NCBI GenBank assembly: GCA_900637275.1
Contig: LR134362.1
Location: 2,193,473-2,257,472, forward strand
Reading direction: 5' to 3'
Origin: [Pasteurella] aerogenes
GTDB taxonomy: Bacteria > Pseudomonadota > Gammaproteobacteria > Enterobacterales > Pasteurellaceae
DNA length: 64,000 nt
The translations under genes were made by a program, and so were the position numbers. Of the stretch, positions 34,827 through 44,201 are shown in pieces (position 1 is the first letter of the stretch; every line of letters begins with the position of its first letter). Under the pieces are notes generated by a model that saw nothing but the letters and a program-made list of their open reading frames with translations, was not told the origin of the DNA and made no database searches.

Positions 34827-35312
34827 TTATTTAATTCTTTTATCTTCATCAACTTGGCGTTCAAATTCCGCTTCAAATATCTCGCTGTCTTGCGTTTGTC
34901 CTGTGTGGTTAGCATAAAAAGTGCGGTCAGTTTTAAAGAAGAATTTGGAACGAAACGCACCGGCTTTTTTACTGATAAAACGTTGCACCAATCCGCTACC
35001 GAATGGGCTTAATAATAACAACGCGAAAATATCAGTAAGAAAACCGGGGATAAAAAATAAAATACCGGCGAAGATCCAGCACCCAGATTTCAGTAAAGAG
35101 GCGGTTGGTAATTCGCCTTGAGCCAATTGTTGGCGCACGTTAAACAGGGTGTACCAGCCACGGGTGCGAATTAAAAATAAGCCGAACAGCGAGGATAAAA
35201 CCAGCAATAAAATCACGCTGATGATGCCCAATGTGGATCCAATCCACACAATAATAGACAGTTCGGCATAAATAAAAGCAAAGGCAATTAGGCACAAAAT
35301 CAGTAGCGGCAT
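34827..35312 (-). CDS. fxsA: FxsA family membrane protein
   Basis: A 161-residue cytoplasmic-membrane protein with about three to four helices in the first 110 residues and a charged tail. In E. coli FxsA relieves F-plasmid exclusion of phage T7 and is a heat-shock gene. The FxsA core (IYAELSIIVWIGSTLG near 14, TRGWYTLFNVRQQLAQGELP near 50, and GILFFIPGFLTDIFALLLL near 82) is recognisable. The aspA-fxsA-groESL neighbourhood is the same as in E. coli, and the gene has its own sigma-32 promoter. Confidence 0.88.
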   Translation of the reverse strand: MPLLILCLIAFAFIYAELSIIVWIGSTLGIISVILLLVLSSLFGLFLIRTRGWYTLFNVRQQLAQGELPTASLLKSGCWIFAGILFFIPGFLTDIFALLLLSPFGSGLVQRFISKKAGAFRSKFFFKTDRTFYANHTGQTQDSEIFEAEFERQVDEDKRIK

Positions 35313-35345
35313 GGTTTTTTCCTATTTCGATGAGGTTATTGTTTG

Positions 35346-35373
35346 TTATGGGGGATTTTTTCCAAATTTCAAG
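35346..35373 (-). promoter_or_regulatory. Sigma-32 heat-shock promoter of fxsA
   Basis: On the minus strand CTTGAAA (35373-35367), 13 bases, CCCCATAA (35353-35346). It lies 33 bases upstream of the fxsA ATG and has the same spacing as the groES promoter. Confidence 0.85.
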
Positions 35374-35446
35374 GGGTTTAGCCTTAAAAAAACTAATGAA
35401 TAGCATAAAATTAAAGTCGGTGAGCGACCTTGAAAATATGATCTAG

Positions 35447-35479
35447 ATCACGTTTTTTGCCCAATCACTTGCCTATAAT
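35447..35479 (+). promoter_or_regulatory. aspA promoter with CRP/FNR-like site
   Basis: TATGATCTAGATCACG (35447-35462) fits CRP (two mismatches) and, read as ATGAT-CTAG-ATCAC, also fits the FNR pattern TTGAT-N4-ATCAA. A perfect -10 TATAAT is at 35474-35479. E. coli aspA is controlled by both CRP and FNR. The site lies close to the -10, so exact geometry is uncertain. Confidence 0.6.
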
Positions 35480-35523
35480 GTCACCAACTGATGACTTATC
35501 CATCCAATGAAAGGAGATATATT

Positions 35524-36939
35524 ATGACAACAAGAAAAGAAGTGGATTTACTGGGCGAACGTGAAGTGCCGGCTGAGGCTTATTGGGGAATTCACACATT
35601 AAGAGCGGTGGAAAATTTTAATATTTCTAATGTTACTATTTCAGACGTTCCGGAATTTGTACGCGGTATGGTAATGGTGAAAAAAGCGACTGCCCTCGCC
35701 AATGGCGAATTAGGCGCTATTCCGGAAGATATTGCTAATGCGATCGTCAAAGCCTGTGATGCGATTTTGGTGGACGGTAAATGTATGGATCAATTCCCAT
35801 CCGATGTGTATCAAGGTGGTGCGGGAACCTCTGTTAACATGAACACCAATGAAGTAGTAGCAAACTTAGCATTAGAAATTTTAGGACATAAAAAAGGCGA
35901 ATATAAATATTTGGATCCGATGGATCATGTTAATGCCAGCCAATCTACTAACGATGCTTACCCGACCGGTTTCCGGATTGCTGTGTATAACAGCATTATG
36001 AAATTGGTGAGCAAAGTGCTTTATTTGCAACAAGGGTTTGAAAATAAAGCAAAAGAATTTGCCAATATCTTGAAAATGGGACGTACCCAATTGCAAGATG
36101 CGGTGCCGATGACCGTTGGGCAAGAATTTAAAGCCTTCTCTGTGTTGTTAGATGAAGAAGTACGCAATTTAACCCGTACCGCAGAATTATTGCTCGAAGT
36201 AAACTTAGGGGCAACGGCGATCGGTACTGGATTAAATACACCAAAAGGCTATACAGAATTAGTAGTGAAACGTTTAGCGGAAGTGTCCGGTTTACCTTGT
36301 GTCAATGCGGAAAACTTAATTGAAGCGACTTCTGACTGTGGTGCTTATGTAATGGTGCATGGCGCATTAAAACGGACGGCGGTAAAATTATCCAAAGTAT
36401 GTAACGACTTACGTTTACTTTCTTCCGGTCCGCGTGCGGGATTAAACGAAATCAATTTACCGGAATTACAAGCTGGTTCCTCCATTATGCCGGCGAAAGT
36501 GAATCCGGTTGTGCCGGAAGTGGTGAACCAAGTTTGTTTTAAAGTGATTGGTAATGATACTACCATTACGTTCGCTTCTGAAGCCGGTCAATTGCAATTA
36601 AACGTTATGGAGCCGGTGATTGGTCAAGCGATGTTTGAAAGTATTGATATTTTGACCAATGCTTGCGTGAATTTACGTGATAAATGTATCGATGGTATTA
36701 CTGTGAACAAAGAAATTTGTGAAAACTATGTGTTTAACTCTATCGGTATTGTGACTTACCTCAATCCGTTTATTGGTCACCATAATGGGGATATTGTGGG
36801 TAAAATTTGTGCAACTACAGGTCGCAGCGTACGCGATGTTGTGTTGGAGAGGGGGTTACTCACTGAAGCAGAATTAGATGATATTTTGTCCGTCGAAAAT
36901 CTGATGAACCCGACTTATAAAGCAAAATTGAAAAAATAA
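35524..36939 (+). CDS. aspA: Aspartate ammonia-lyase (aspartase)
   Basis: A 471-residue enzyme of the fumarase/aspartase superfamily that converts aspartate to fumarate and ammonia and feeds fumarate respiration. The superfamily signature GSSIMPAKVNPV is near residue 318; substrate-site motifs TSVNMNTNEV near 100 and STNDAYPTG near 140 are also present. AAAGGAGA precedes ATG 35524; the longer frame from 35491 is rejected. The anaerobic-type promoter and the adjacent nitrite-respiration genes fit an anaerobic energy role. Confidence 0.96.
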   Translation: MTTRKEVDLLGEREVPAEAYWGIHTLRAVENFNISNVTISDVPEFVRGMVMVKKATALANGELGAIPEDIANAIVKACDAILVDGKCMDQFPSDVYQGGAGTSVNMNTNEVVANLALEILGHKKGEYKYLDPMDHVNASQSTNDAYPTGFRIAVYNSIMKLVSKVLYLQQGFENKAKEFANILKMGRTQLQDAVPMTVGQEFKAFSVLLDEEVRNLTRTAELLLEVNLGATAIGTGLNTPKGYTELVVKRLAEVSGLPCVNAENLIEATSDCGAYVMVHGALKRTAVKLSKVCNDLRLLSSGPRAGLNEINLPELQAGSSIMPAKVNPVVPEVVNQVCFKVIGNDTTITFASEAGQLQLNVMEPVIGQAMFESIDILTNACVNLRDKCIDGITVNKEICENYVFNSIGIVTYLNPFIGHHNGDIVGKICATTGRSVRDVVLERGLLTEAELDDILSVENLMNPTYKAKLKK

Positions 36940-36961
36940 TAGTGTTGTATTTTGATTTTAG

Positions 36962-36989
36962 AGAGCCGAAATTTTCGGCTCTTTTTTTT
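36962..36989 (+). terminator. aspA terminator
   Basis: The perfect stem AGAGCCGAAA / TTTCGGCTCT is followed by eight Ts. Confidence 0.88.
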
Positions 36990-37372
36990 GTGCTTTTGGG
37001 CGCGATTTTGGCTTTTTTAATCGCATAAAAATGTAGCATATTTGCATAAATACCTCTTTAGGGGTATATGAATAATATTCGGTTTCTATTTTTGTTTTAA
37101 CTGGTAACTTTTTGAAAAAATTAACATTTTCATTACCTCTTTCGAGTTATTTTTGTATAGTGAAATAATGTTAATAACAAAAGTTCAACAAAAATATTGA
37201 TCTAACGCAATAAATAATCAAATTATTCAGAAAAACACTTTTTACTCTGATATTGTTAGCCTTGAATTCATCTATTTTTGTTGTGTGAATAAATGGCATT
37301 GAGCAGTTTGATATTTATACAACACAGCAGGGTAGTTAAGCAGGTTAGTTTCTTGATTTTGGAGTTATTATC
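36990..37372 (+). promoter_or_regulatory. Long regulatory region upstream of nrfA
   Basis: About 380 AT-rich bases without a gene. It holds a NarP/NarL-type 7-2-7 site (37051-37066) and a weak FNR-like sequence TTGAT-CTAA-CGCAA (37197-37210, 8 of 10 positions). I could not place the -10 with confidence. Anaerobic induction by FNR and nitrite/nitrate response by NarP are expected from other nrf operons. Confidence 0.45.
37051..37066. promoter_or_regulatory. NarP/NarL 7-2-7 heptamer pair
   Basis: TACCTCT-TT-AGGGGTA is two TACYYMT-type heptamers in inverted orientation with a 2-base gap, the arrangement preferred by NarP. It lies about 310 bases upstream of nrfA. Confidence 0.7.
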
Positions 37373-38869
37373 GTGAACATTTTTAGAAAAACACTCTCTT
37401 CACTATGTGTGGTCGGCGCCATGGTGGCATTTTCGCATAATGCCATGGCGGAAAGTAGCGAAGTAAAATTGGAAGGGATCGACAAAGCCCCTACTTTGGA
37501 ACAGTTGGCTAAACCTACTGACGTCAAGATTGAATCCGTCAATGAGAAATTTGCGAAGCAATATGCCAATCAATATAACAGCTGGAAAGCCACATCGGAA
37601 TCCACTGAAATTGTGCCAGCAATTGAAGTTAATCCTCGCATGATCGTTTTATGGGCGGGGTATGCGTTCTCGAAAGAATACAACAAACCGCGTGGTCACT
37701 TCTATGCGATTACGGATGTGCGCAATATTTTGCGTACTGGCGCGCCAATGGATGAAAATTCCGGCCCGCAACCGATGGCATGTTGGACTTGTAAAGGTCC
37801 GGATGTGCCACGTTTGATGGCAGAATGGGGTGAGCAAGGCTATTTCGATGGTAAATGGGCGAAAGGCGGTTCTGAAATTGTTAATCCAATCGGTTGTGCG
37901 GACTGTCACGATACGACGTCTAAAGACTTTGCTGAAGGTAAACCGGCGTTGCGCATTGCGCGTCCAAACAGCTTACGTGCTTTGGAAGCTTTGGGCAAAA
38001 AATTCAGCACCTTGGATAAAACCGATCAACGTGCGGCGGTTTGTGCCAACTGTCACGTAGAATACTATTTCGATAAAAGCGTCACCAACAACGTAGTATT
38101 CCCATGGTATAACGGAGTTGATGTGAATGAAATGGAAAAATACTACGATGATATCGAATTTAAAGACTGGGTACATGCCCTCTCTAAAGCGCCAATGTTA
38201 AAAGCACAACACCCAGACTATGAAACTTGGATGTTGGGCGTGCATGGTAAAAATGGGGTAACTTGTATCGATTGTCATATGCCAAAAGTGCAAGGTGCAG
38301 ATGGTAAAGTTTACACCGATCACAAAATTGGTAATCCGTTCGATGCCTTTGAAAGCACTTGTGCAAATTGTCATGATCAAAGCAAAGAAAAATTACAAGG
38401 TATTGTAGAGTCTCGTAAACATGACATTAAAGAAGTAATGACCCAACTTGAAGATCAAGTGGTGAAAGCACACTTTGAAGCGAAAGCCGCGTGGGATGCC
38501 GGTGCCACTGAAGAAGAAATGAAGGATGCGTTAAAATCCATCCGTCATGCGCAATGGCGTTGGGATTACTCTGCTGCGGGCCACGGTGGTCATATGCACG
38601 CACCGGATGTAATCTTAAAAGTGATTGCTAGCGGTTTGGATCGTGCCGCGGATGCACGTGCGAAATTGGCGGTGATTTTAACCAAACATGGTGTGAAAAC
38701 GCCAATTCAATATCCGGATATCTCTAGTGCAGAAAAAGCATGGAAAGTGATTGGCGTGGATATTGAAAAAGAACGTGCGGATAAACAAAAATTCCTCAAA
38801 GAAGTTGTGCCTCAATGGGAAAAAGAAGCAAAAGAAAAAGGCTTAATTTTGGACGCTCCGGCAAAATAG
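37373..38869 (+). CDS. nrfA: Ammonia-forming cytochrome c nitrite reductase NrfA
   Basis: A 498-residue periplasmic pentahaem enzyme reducing nitrite to ammonium with six electrons. A Sec signal precedes AMAESS. The active-site haem has the special lysine-ligated CWTCK motif (near residue 138), followed by CADCH, CANCH, CIDCH and CANCH, the full set of five haems. The start is a GTG at 37373, with TTGGAG about 10 bases upstream. First gene of an nrf operon; CWTCK needs the dedicated NrfE/F/G haem-lyase encoded downstream. Confidence 0.96.
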   Translation: MNIFRKTLSSLCVVGAMVAFSHNAMAESSEVKLEGIDKAPTLEQLAKPTDVKIESVNEKFAKQYANQYNSWKATSESTEIVPAIEVNPRMIVLWAGYAFSKEYNKPRGHFYAITDVRNILRTGAPMDENSGPQPMACWTCKGPDVPRLMAEWGEQGYFDGKWAKGGSEIVNPIGCADCHDTTSKDFAEGKPALRIARPNSLRALEALGKKFSTLDKTDQRAAVCANCHVEYYFDKSVTNNVVFPWYNGVDVNEMEKYYDDIEFKDWVHALSKAPMLKAQHPDYETWMLGVHGKNGVTCIDCHMPKVQGADGKVYTDHKIGNPFDAFESTCANCHDQSKEKLQGIVESRKHDIKEVMTQLEDQVVKAHFEAKAAWDAGATEEEMKDALKSIRHAQWRWDYSAAGHGGHMHAPDVILKVIASGLDRAADARAKLAVILTKHGVKTPIQYPDISSAEKAWKVIGVDIEKERADKQKFLKEVVPQWEKEAKEKGLILDAPAK

Positions 38870-38877
38870 AGAAAAAC

Positions 38878-38907
38878 GACCGCACTTTTAATGGATAAAG
38901 TGCGGTC
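38878..38907 (+). terminator. Uptake-sequence stem-loop between nrfA and nrfB
   Basis: GACCGCACTTT and AAAGTGCGGTC form an 11-bp stem with an 8-base loop. It lacks a following T-run, so it is more likely an mRNA stabiliser or weak attenuator that raises nrfA over nrfB than a full terminator. Confidence 0.55.
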
Positions 38908-38937
38908 GATTTGAGCAACAAATTTGAGGGAATAAAA

Positions 38938-39576
38938 ATGAATGTGGTACTAAAAACAACAGCAAAATTGACCGCGCTTGTAGGGCTGCTTATGTTGTCA
39001 TTGCCGGGTTTGGCAAATGAAAAAGCCGCGGCGACAGAAAGTGTGTCACCGCTAACTTATGAGCCGACTTTAGAAAACCAGCGGGATCCGAATCAGTATT
39101 GCGCCAGCTGCCATAAATTTGACAGCAATGGTGAGCAATCCGGTGGCGAATTCCATTTTGGTAAATTCCACGGTCAACATTTACAGGAAAAAAATCCGAA
39201 TAACGGGGAAGCGATTACTTGTGTCAGTTGTCATGGCAATATCTCGGAAGATCACCGTCGTGGTGCGAAAGATGTAATGCGTTTCCAAAGCGATATTTTC
39301 AGCGATAAAAAACCGATGTTCACGGTAGAAGAACAAAACCAAGTGTGTTTTGCTTGTCACCAACCGAAAAAATTGCAAGAAAAACTCTGGGCGCATGATG
39401 TACACGCGATGAAATTACCGTGCGCAAGTTGCCATACTTTGCACCCGGAAAGTGATGCAATGAAAGGAATTAAACCGAAAGAGCAAGTGAAACTTTGCGT
39501 AGATTGTCACGGTGAGCAGCAAAAACGTTTAGAATCCGGATTGCCTGCCACGCCGGCATTAAAACAAAAGGATTAA
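38938..39576 (+). CDS. nrfB: Pentahaem cytochrome c NrfB
   Basis: A 212-residue periplasmic electron carrier with a signal peptide (ending GLANE) and five CxxCH sites (CASCH, CVSCH, CFACH, CASCH, CVDCH). In E. coli NrfB passes electrons from NrfCD to NrfA. ATG 38938 is chosen because it starts the signal peptide and has GAGGG upstream. It is followed 2 bases later by nrfC. Confidence 0.94.
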   Translation: MNVVLKTTAKLTALVGLLMLSLPGLANEKAAATESVSPLTYEPTLENQRDPNQYCASCHKFDSNGEQSGGEFHFGKFHGQHLQEKNPNNGEAITCVSCHGNISEDHRRGAKDVMRFQSDIFSDKKPMFTVEEQNQVCFACHQPKKLQEKLWAHDVHAMKLPCASCHTLHPESDAMKGIKPKEQVKLCVDCHGEQQKRLESGLPATPALKQKD

Positions 39577-39578
39577 CT

Positions 39579-40262
39579 ATGACAGCTTGTACACGCCGAA
39601 ATTTTGTTTCGGGCATGGGGGCGTTGATCCTGATGACCGGAACCTCAGCTAATGTCGTCGCGCAAAGTGCGACGACGGAGAAAAAACCGATTCGTTATGC
39701 CATGTTGCACGATGAAAGCGCTTGTATCGGTTGTACCGCTTGTATGGACGCTTGTCGTGAAACCAATCAAGTACCGGAAGGCGTTTCTCGTTTAGAGATT
39801 ATTCGCAGTCAACCCTATGGCGAATTTCCGAATGCGCAGTACGAATTTTTCCGTCATTCTTGTCAACATTGTACGAATGCGCCTTGTGTTAGCGTCTGCC
39901 CAACGGGAGCATCTTATATTGATGCATCCACGGGGATTGTAGATGTACATAAAGATCTTTGCGTGGGATGCCAATATTGCATCGCGGTTTGTCCGTATCG
40001 TGTACGTTTTATTCATCCGATTCATAAAACTGCGGATAAATGTAATTTCTGTCGCGATACTAACTTAGCGAAAGGCAAACAACCGGCTTGTGTTGAATCT
40101 TGCCCAACACACGCCTTAACCTTTGGCGATACTAATGATCCGCAAAGTGCGATTTCCTTGAAATTAAAACAAGTACAAACTTATCGCACTAAAGTGGAAT
40201 TGGGTACGGATCCGAATTTGTACCATGTTCCAGCAACCAAACCGGGGGAGATTAGACGATGA
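39579..40262 (+). CDS. nrfC: Ferredoxin-type protein NrfC
   Basis: A 227-residue protein with four 4Fe-4S cluster motifs: CIGCTACMDAC, CQHCTNAPCVSVCP, CVGCQYCIAVCP, and CNFC with CVESCP. A twin-arginine signal (CTRRNFVSGMGAL) sends it folded to the periplasm. It takes electrons from NrfD, which oxidises menaquinol, and passes them to NrfB. It overlaps nrfD by 4 bases. Confidence 0.94.
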   Translation: MTACTRRNFVSGMGALILMTGTSANVVAQSATTEKKPIRYAMLHDESACIGCTACMDACRETNQVPEGVSRLEIIRSQPYGEFPNAQYEFFRHSCQHCTNAPCVSVCPTGASYIDASTGIVDVHKDLCVGCQYCIAVCPYRVRFIHPIHKTADKCNFCRDTNLAKGKQPACVESCPTHALTFGDTNDPQSAISLKLKQVQTYRTKVELGTDPNLYHVPATKPGEIRR

Positions 40263-41221
40263 ACAGCCCATTTCACTTTCCTTCTTTGGTTTGGGATCAT
40301 ACCATTGCGATCTATCTCTTTTTATTAGGGATTTCCGCCGGTGCGACGATGTTGTCGGTGATCTTAAAACGCAGTGGTTTAGCCGGAGAAGATCCATCAC
40401 AAAACAATTTCTTACGTTGTAATGCGTGGCTGGCGCCAATTAGTATTATGATTGGTTTGTTATTGTTGATTTTCCATTTGGCGCGCCCTTGGACGTTCTG
40501 GTTTTTGATGTTTAATTACAGCCATACTTCCATTATGTCTGTTGGGGTAATGTTATTCCAAGTGTACATGGTCTTTTTGATCCTGTGGTTGGCGATTATT
40601 TTTAGAACTATTGTATTAAGCTATGTGAAACGTTTTGTGCCAAAATTGGAAAATTTTGTGGCAAAATGTATCGATATTGCAACGAAGTTTACGAATTTAA
40701 TCGAAATTATCACCTTGCTTTGTAGCATTGCCTTAGGCGCTTATACCGGTTTCCTATTATCCGCCTTGGTCAGTTATCCAATGTTGAATAATCCGGTGTT
40801 GCCGATTTTGTTCTTAGCATCCGGAACCTCCTCCGGTATTGCGGCGTTGATTGTGTGTGCCTTGTTGTTTACCAAAGAAAGTACGCACTCAACATCTATG
40901 GCATTTTTGCACAAATTTGAGTTTCCGGTCGTGTTGGCAGAAGCCTTCTTGTTGTTCGCCTTTTTCTTCGGTTTATACCTTGGCGGCGGACAAAAAACGG
41001 TTGCTTTTGAGACCGCACTTTTAGGTGGTTTCTGGGCGAGTGTGTTCTGGATTGGCGTTGTTGGTATTGGTATTGTATTACCGTTATTACTTAACGCCTT
41101 TGCCAATGAGCAGCTAAAACACAAAAAAGGCTTTATGTTACTGGTTGCCACATTAACCTTAATCGGGGTATTCTGCTTGCGTTATTTCGTGCTTTACGCC
41201 GGACAAATGACCCTTGCCTAA
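40259..41221 (+). CDS. nrfD: Quinol-oxidising membrane protein NrfD
   Basis: A 320-residue protein with about eight membrane helices, of the NrfD/PsrC family. It oxidises menaquinol in the inner membrane and hands electrons to NrfC. The beginning (FHFPSLVWDHTIAIYLFLLGISAGATML) matches the family. Last gene of nrfABCD; a GC-rich stem-loop separates it from nrfE. Confidence 0.93.
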   Translation: MNSPFHFPSLVWDHTIAIYLFLLGISAGATMLSVILKRSGLAGEDPSQNNFLRCNAWLAPISIMIGLLLLIFHLARPWTFWFLMFNYSHTSIMSVGVMLFQVYMVFLILWLAIIFRTIVLSYVKRFVPKLENFVAKCIDIATKFTNLIEIITLLCSIALGAYTGFLLSALVSYPMLNNPVLPILFLASGTSSGIAALIVCALLFTKESTHSTSMAFLHKFEFPVVLAEAFLLFAFFFGLYLGGGQKTVAFETALLGGFWASVFWIGVVGIGIVLPLLLNAFANEQLKHKKGFMLLVATLTLIGVFCLRYFVLYAGQMTLA

Positions 41222-41250
41222 TTGCAATGTGAGCAACAATTTTATGTTAA

Positions 41251-41289
41251 AATAAACAGGTGGGCGTAGTTATACGCCTGCCTTATTTT
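41251..41289 (+). terminator. Stem-loop between nrfD and nrfE
   Basis: AGG-GGGCGTA pairs with TACGCC-GCCT and is followed by TATTTTT. It may partly terminate nrfABCD so that the assembly genes are expressed at a lower level. Confidence 0.5.
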
Positions 41290-41311
41290 TATCTACAGAA
41301 AAGGAATAGCA

Positions 41312-43216
41312 ATGATCCCTGAGCTTGGTTTTATCGCCCTTATTTTTGCTTTTGTCAGCAGTGGCGTATTAGCGCTGATTCCGCATTGGGCGATTTATCG
41401 ACGCCAGCAGGGATTGATGCGATTGACGTGGAATTTGAGTTATGTATTTGGACTGTTTACCACGATTTCCATTGTCTGCCTTGCCTATGCTTTTGCAGTA
41501 GATGATTTCTCCGTGGCGTATGTGGCGCACCATTCCAATTCTCAACTGCCGATCTTTTTCAAAATCGCCGCAACCTGGGGTGGACATGAGGGTTCCATGT
41601 TGTTTTGGTTATTTGCCTTGAGCATCTGGGTGATGGCGTTTGCGTATTTTAGCCCTAAAATTGATCCCGTTATTGCGGCACGTACCTTGGGGATTTTAGG
41701 GGCCATATGCTTTGGTTTTTGCTTATTTATTCTGTTTTTCTCCAATCCTTTTGAGCGACAATTTCCTATTGTCGCCGAAGGGCGGGATTTAAACCCCATG
41801 CTGCAAGATGTCGGCTTAATTTTTCACCCGCCACTCTTGTATTTAGGCTATGTAGGATTTGCGGTAAATTTTGCCTTAACCATGGCAGTATTATTTAGCG
41901 GTTATTTTGACGCTGCCATCGCGCGCTGGATGCGTCGTTGGGTACTTGGCTCATGGCTTTTTTTAACCTTAGGAATTATGCTGGGATCTTGGTGGGCATA
42001 TTATGAATTAGGCTGGGGAGGTTGGTGGTTCTGGGATCCGGTGGAAAATGCCTCTTTGCTACCTTGGCTATTGGGATTGGCTTTATTGCACAGCCTTTCT
42101 GTCAGCGAACAGCGTGGCATTTATTATTACTGGACTATTTTATTTTCCCTGTTCACGTTCGCCTTCAGCCTGCTCGGTACTTTTATCGTGCGTTCAGGCG
42201 TATTAACTTCTGTTCATGCTTTCGCTATGGACAGCGAACGTGGCATTGCGCTGCTGGTCTTATTTTTCTTACTCACGGTTAGCGCGTTAACCTTATTCGC
42301 CTTGAAGGTTAATATTCAATCAAGTGCGGTGCGTTTTTCGTTAATTTCCAAAGAAACGCTGATGCTACTTGCCAACGTATTATTTACCATTGCCACGGTC
42401 AGCGTTTTCGTCGGAACCTTTTATCCCATGTTGTTTAGTTTACTCGGCTGGGGCTCCATTTCTGTCGGCGCGCCCTATTTTAATCGTATTTTTCTGCCGT
42501 TAGTGGCGTTAGCATTATTGGCAATGTGGTGGGTATTTTCGGCAAACTGGCAAAAAATTAACCGCACTTTATGGATAAAACGTACGATCTTGCTTTTGCC
42601 TGCTTTAGGTTTAAGCTATGTGTTAATTGATCTACAACGTCAACAAAACCCAATTTTGCCCTTTAACGTCATGGCGTTTGTGTTTGTGGCGCTCTCCTTT
42701 TGGTTGATTTTCACCATGTTATGCATTCGTTGGCACAAGATGAATTTACGTTATTTGGGCATGATCGTCGCGCATTGTGGCGTGGCGGTGACGGTGATTG
42801 GCGCGGTGATGTCGAGTTATTATGGTAGCGAAATTGGCGTGCGTTTAGCGCCAAATCAAAGCCAAACCTTAAACGGATATGAATTTCGCTATTTAGGTTT
42901 TAAACATGAAATTGGTGCTAATTATACTGCCGAAAAAGCCCATTTTGAGATTTATAAAAATCAACAAAAAGTGACCGCACTTTATCCCGAACGCCGCTAC
43001 TATGACGTGCGTACTATGAATATGTCGGAAGTAGGTATTCATTGGGGTTGGCTGGGCGATATTTATATCGTGATGGGGGACAAATTAAGCAGTGGCGAAT
43101 TTGCCTTCAGACTGCATTACAAACCCTTTGTGCGTTGGCTTTGGTTGGGCGGTATTATGATGGCATTGGGCGCGCTTTTGGCGGCATTTGGCTTAAAACA
43201 ACGGAACAACACATGA
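41312..43216 (+). CDS. nrfE: Haem lyase subunit NrfE (CcmF family)
   Basis: A 634-residue integral membrane protein with about 15 helices. The haem-handling WWD motif is present (WGGWWFWDPVENASLLPWL, near residue 235), together with conserved periplasmic histidines. In the Nrf system NrfE, F and G attach haem to the CWTCK site of NrfA. Context decides NrfE rather than the general CcmF: nrfABCD lies directly upstream, and nrfF/nrfG downstream. Its stop overlaps the start of the thioredoxin gene (ATGA). Confidence 0.88.
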   Translation: MIPELGFIALIFAFVSSGVLALIPHWAIYRRQQGLMRLTWNLSYVFGLFTTISIVCLAYAFAVDDFSVAYVAHHSNSQLPIFFKIAATWGGHEGSMLFWLFALSIWVMAFAYFSPKIDPVIAARTLGILGAICFGFCLFILFFSNPFERQFPIVAEGRDLNPMLQDVGLIFHPPLLYLGYVGFAVNFALTMAVLFSGYFDAAIARWMRRWVLGSWLFLTLGIMLGSWWAYYELGWGGWWFWDPVENASLLPWLLGLALLHSLSVSEQRGIYYYWTILFSLFTFAFSLLGTFIVRSGVLTSVHAFAMDSERGIALLVLFFLLTVSALTLFALKVNIQSSAVRFSLISKETLMLLANVLFTIATVSVFVGTFYPMLFSLLGWGSISVGAPYFNRIFLPLVALALLAMWWVFSANWQKINRTLWIKRTILLLPALGLSYVLIDLQRQQNPILPFNVMAFVFVALSFWLIFTMLCIRWHKMNLRYLGMIVAHCGVAVTVIGAVMSSYYGSEIGVRLAPNQSQTLNGYEFRYLGFKHEIGANYTAEKAHFEIYKNQQKVTALYPERRYYDVRTMNMSEVGIHWGWLGDIYIVMGDKLSSGEFAFRLHYKPFVRWLWLGGIMMALGALLAAFGLKQRNNT

Positions 43217-43743
43217 AAAGATCACGTTTAGTTTTTTTACCCTTAGCTGGGATAATTTTAGTCTGCATCGCATTATTATTTGGTTTGCGCCAAGATCCGA
43301 AACAAATCGCCTCGGCGTTGATTGGCAAACCGGTACCGGAATTTTACCAATCGGACTTATTGAATTCTTCGCGCACCTTGAGCAACAACGATTTGCCGAA
43401 AACGCTATTTTTGATCAACGTGTGGGGCAGTTGGTGCGAATATTGCAAGCGGGAACATCCGTTTTTGATGCAATTAGCAGCACAAAATGTCAGCATTGTC
43501 GGGCTGAATTATCGTGATAAAGTACAAAATGCATTAGAAATGTTGAATAAAACCGGTAATCCCTTTAGCTTGGTGATCAATGATGGAAAGGGCGAATTAG
43601 CCCTGAAATTAGGTGTGGACGGTGCACCGGAAACCTATTTAGTGGATCAACATGGCGTGATTCAATATCGTTACGTTGGCGAGCTGAATGAAACCGTATG
43701 GCAACAAGAATTTCTTCCTAAAATCAAAGAATTAACTCCATGA
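43213..43743 (+). CDS. Membrane-anchored thiol:disulfide oxidoreductase, CcmG/DsbE type
   Basis: A 176-residue protein with one N-terminal membrane anchor and a periplasmic thioredoxin domain with the active site WGSWCEYCKREHP (near residues 72-84) and a GAPETYLVD cis-proline loop near 136. It keeps the haem-binding cysteines of apocytochromes reduced. ATG 43213 overlaps the nrfE stop; the longer frame runs inside nrfE. Its placement between nrfE and nrfF suggests it serves NrfA maturation. Similar genes are named dsbE or nrfX. Confidence 0.88.
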   Translation: MKRSRLVFLPLAGIILVCIALLFGLRQDPKQIASALIGKPVPEFYQSDLLNSSRTLSNNDLPKTLFLINVWGSWCEYCKREHPFLMQLAAQNVSIVGLNYRDKVQNALEMLNKTGNPFSLVINDGKGELALKLGVDGAPETYLVDQHGVIQYRYVGELNETVWQQEFLPKIKELTP

Positions 43744-44201
43744 AAAAGATTATTTTTAGCTTGATTTTTCTCGCTTTGAGTGCGCAAGCAGAGATGGTGG
43801 ATACCTTTCAATTTCACCATGACGCCGATCGCTTACGCGCAGTAGAATTGGCGAAATCCTTACGCTGTCCGCAATGTCAAAATCAAAATTTGGTGGAGTC
43901 CAATTCGCCGATTGCCTACGATTTGCGCCTTGAAGTGTATAACATGGTCAACGACGGGAAAAGTAACGATGAAATCGTGCGTCACATGACCGATCGTTTC
44001 GGCAATTTTGTCCGCTACAATCCGCCTTTTGATTGGTCTACCGCCGCCTTGTGGTTACTGCCGATCTTATTATTTGGCGCCGCCGCTATCGGTATTTGGC
44101 TATACAGCCAAGGGCGTAGTCGTCATCGCGTTTCGCCCTTAAGTACGCAGCAACAGCAGCAATTGGCAAGCCTGCTGGCGACAAAGGAAGAGAAAAAATG
44201 A
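43740..44201 (+). CDS. nrfF: Haem lyase subunit NrfF (CcmH family)
   Basis: A 153-residue protein with a signal peptide, a periplasmic CcmH fold with the redox motif LRCPQCQNQN (near residue 41), and a C-terminal membrane helix (LWLLPILLFGAAAIGIWLY). It presents the apocytochrome thiols to the NrfE haem lyase. It overlaps both neighbours by 4 bases, so the nrfE-dsbE-nrfF-nrfG block is tightly coupled. Confidence 0.9.
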   Translation: MKKIIFSLIFLALSAQAEMVDTFQFHHDADRLRAVELAKSLRCPQCQNQNLVESNSPIAYDLRLEVYNMVNDGKSNDEIVRHMTDRFGNFVRYNPPFDWSTAALWLLPILLFGAAAIGIWLYSQGRSRHRVSPLSTQQQQQLASLLATKEEKK

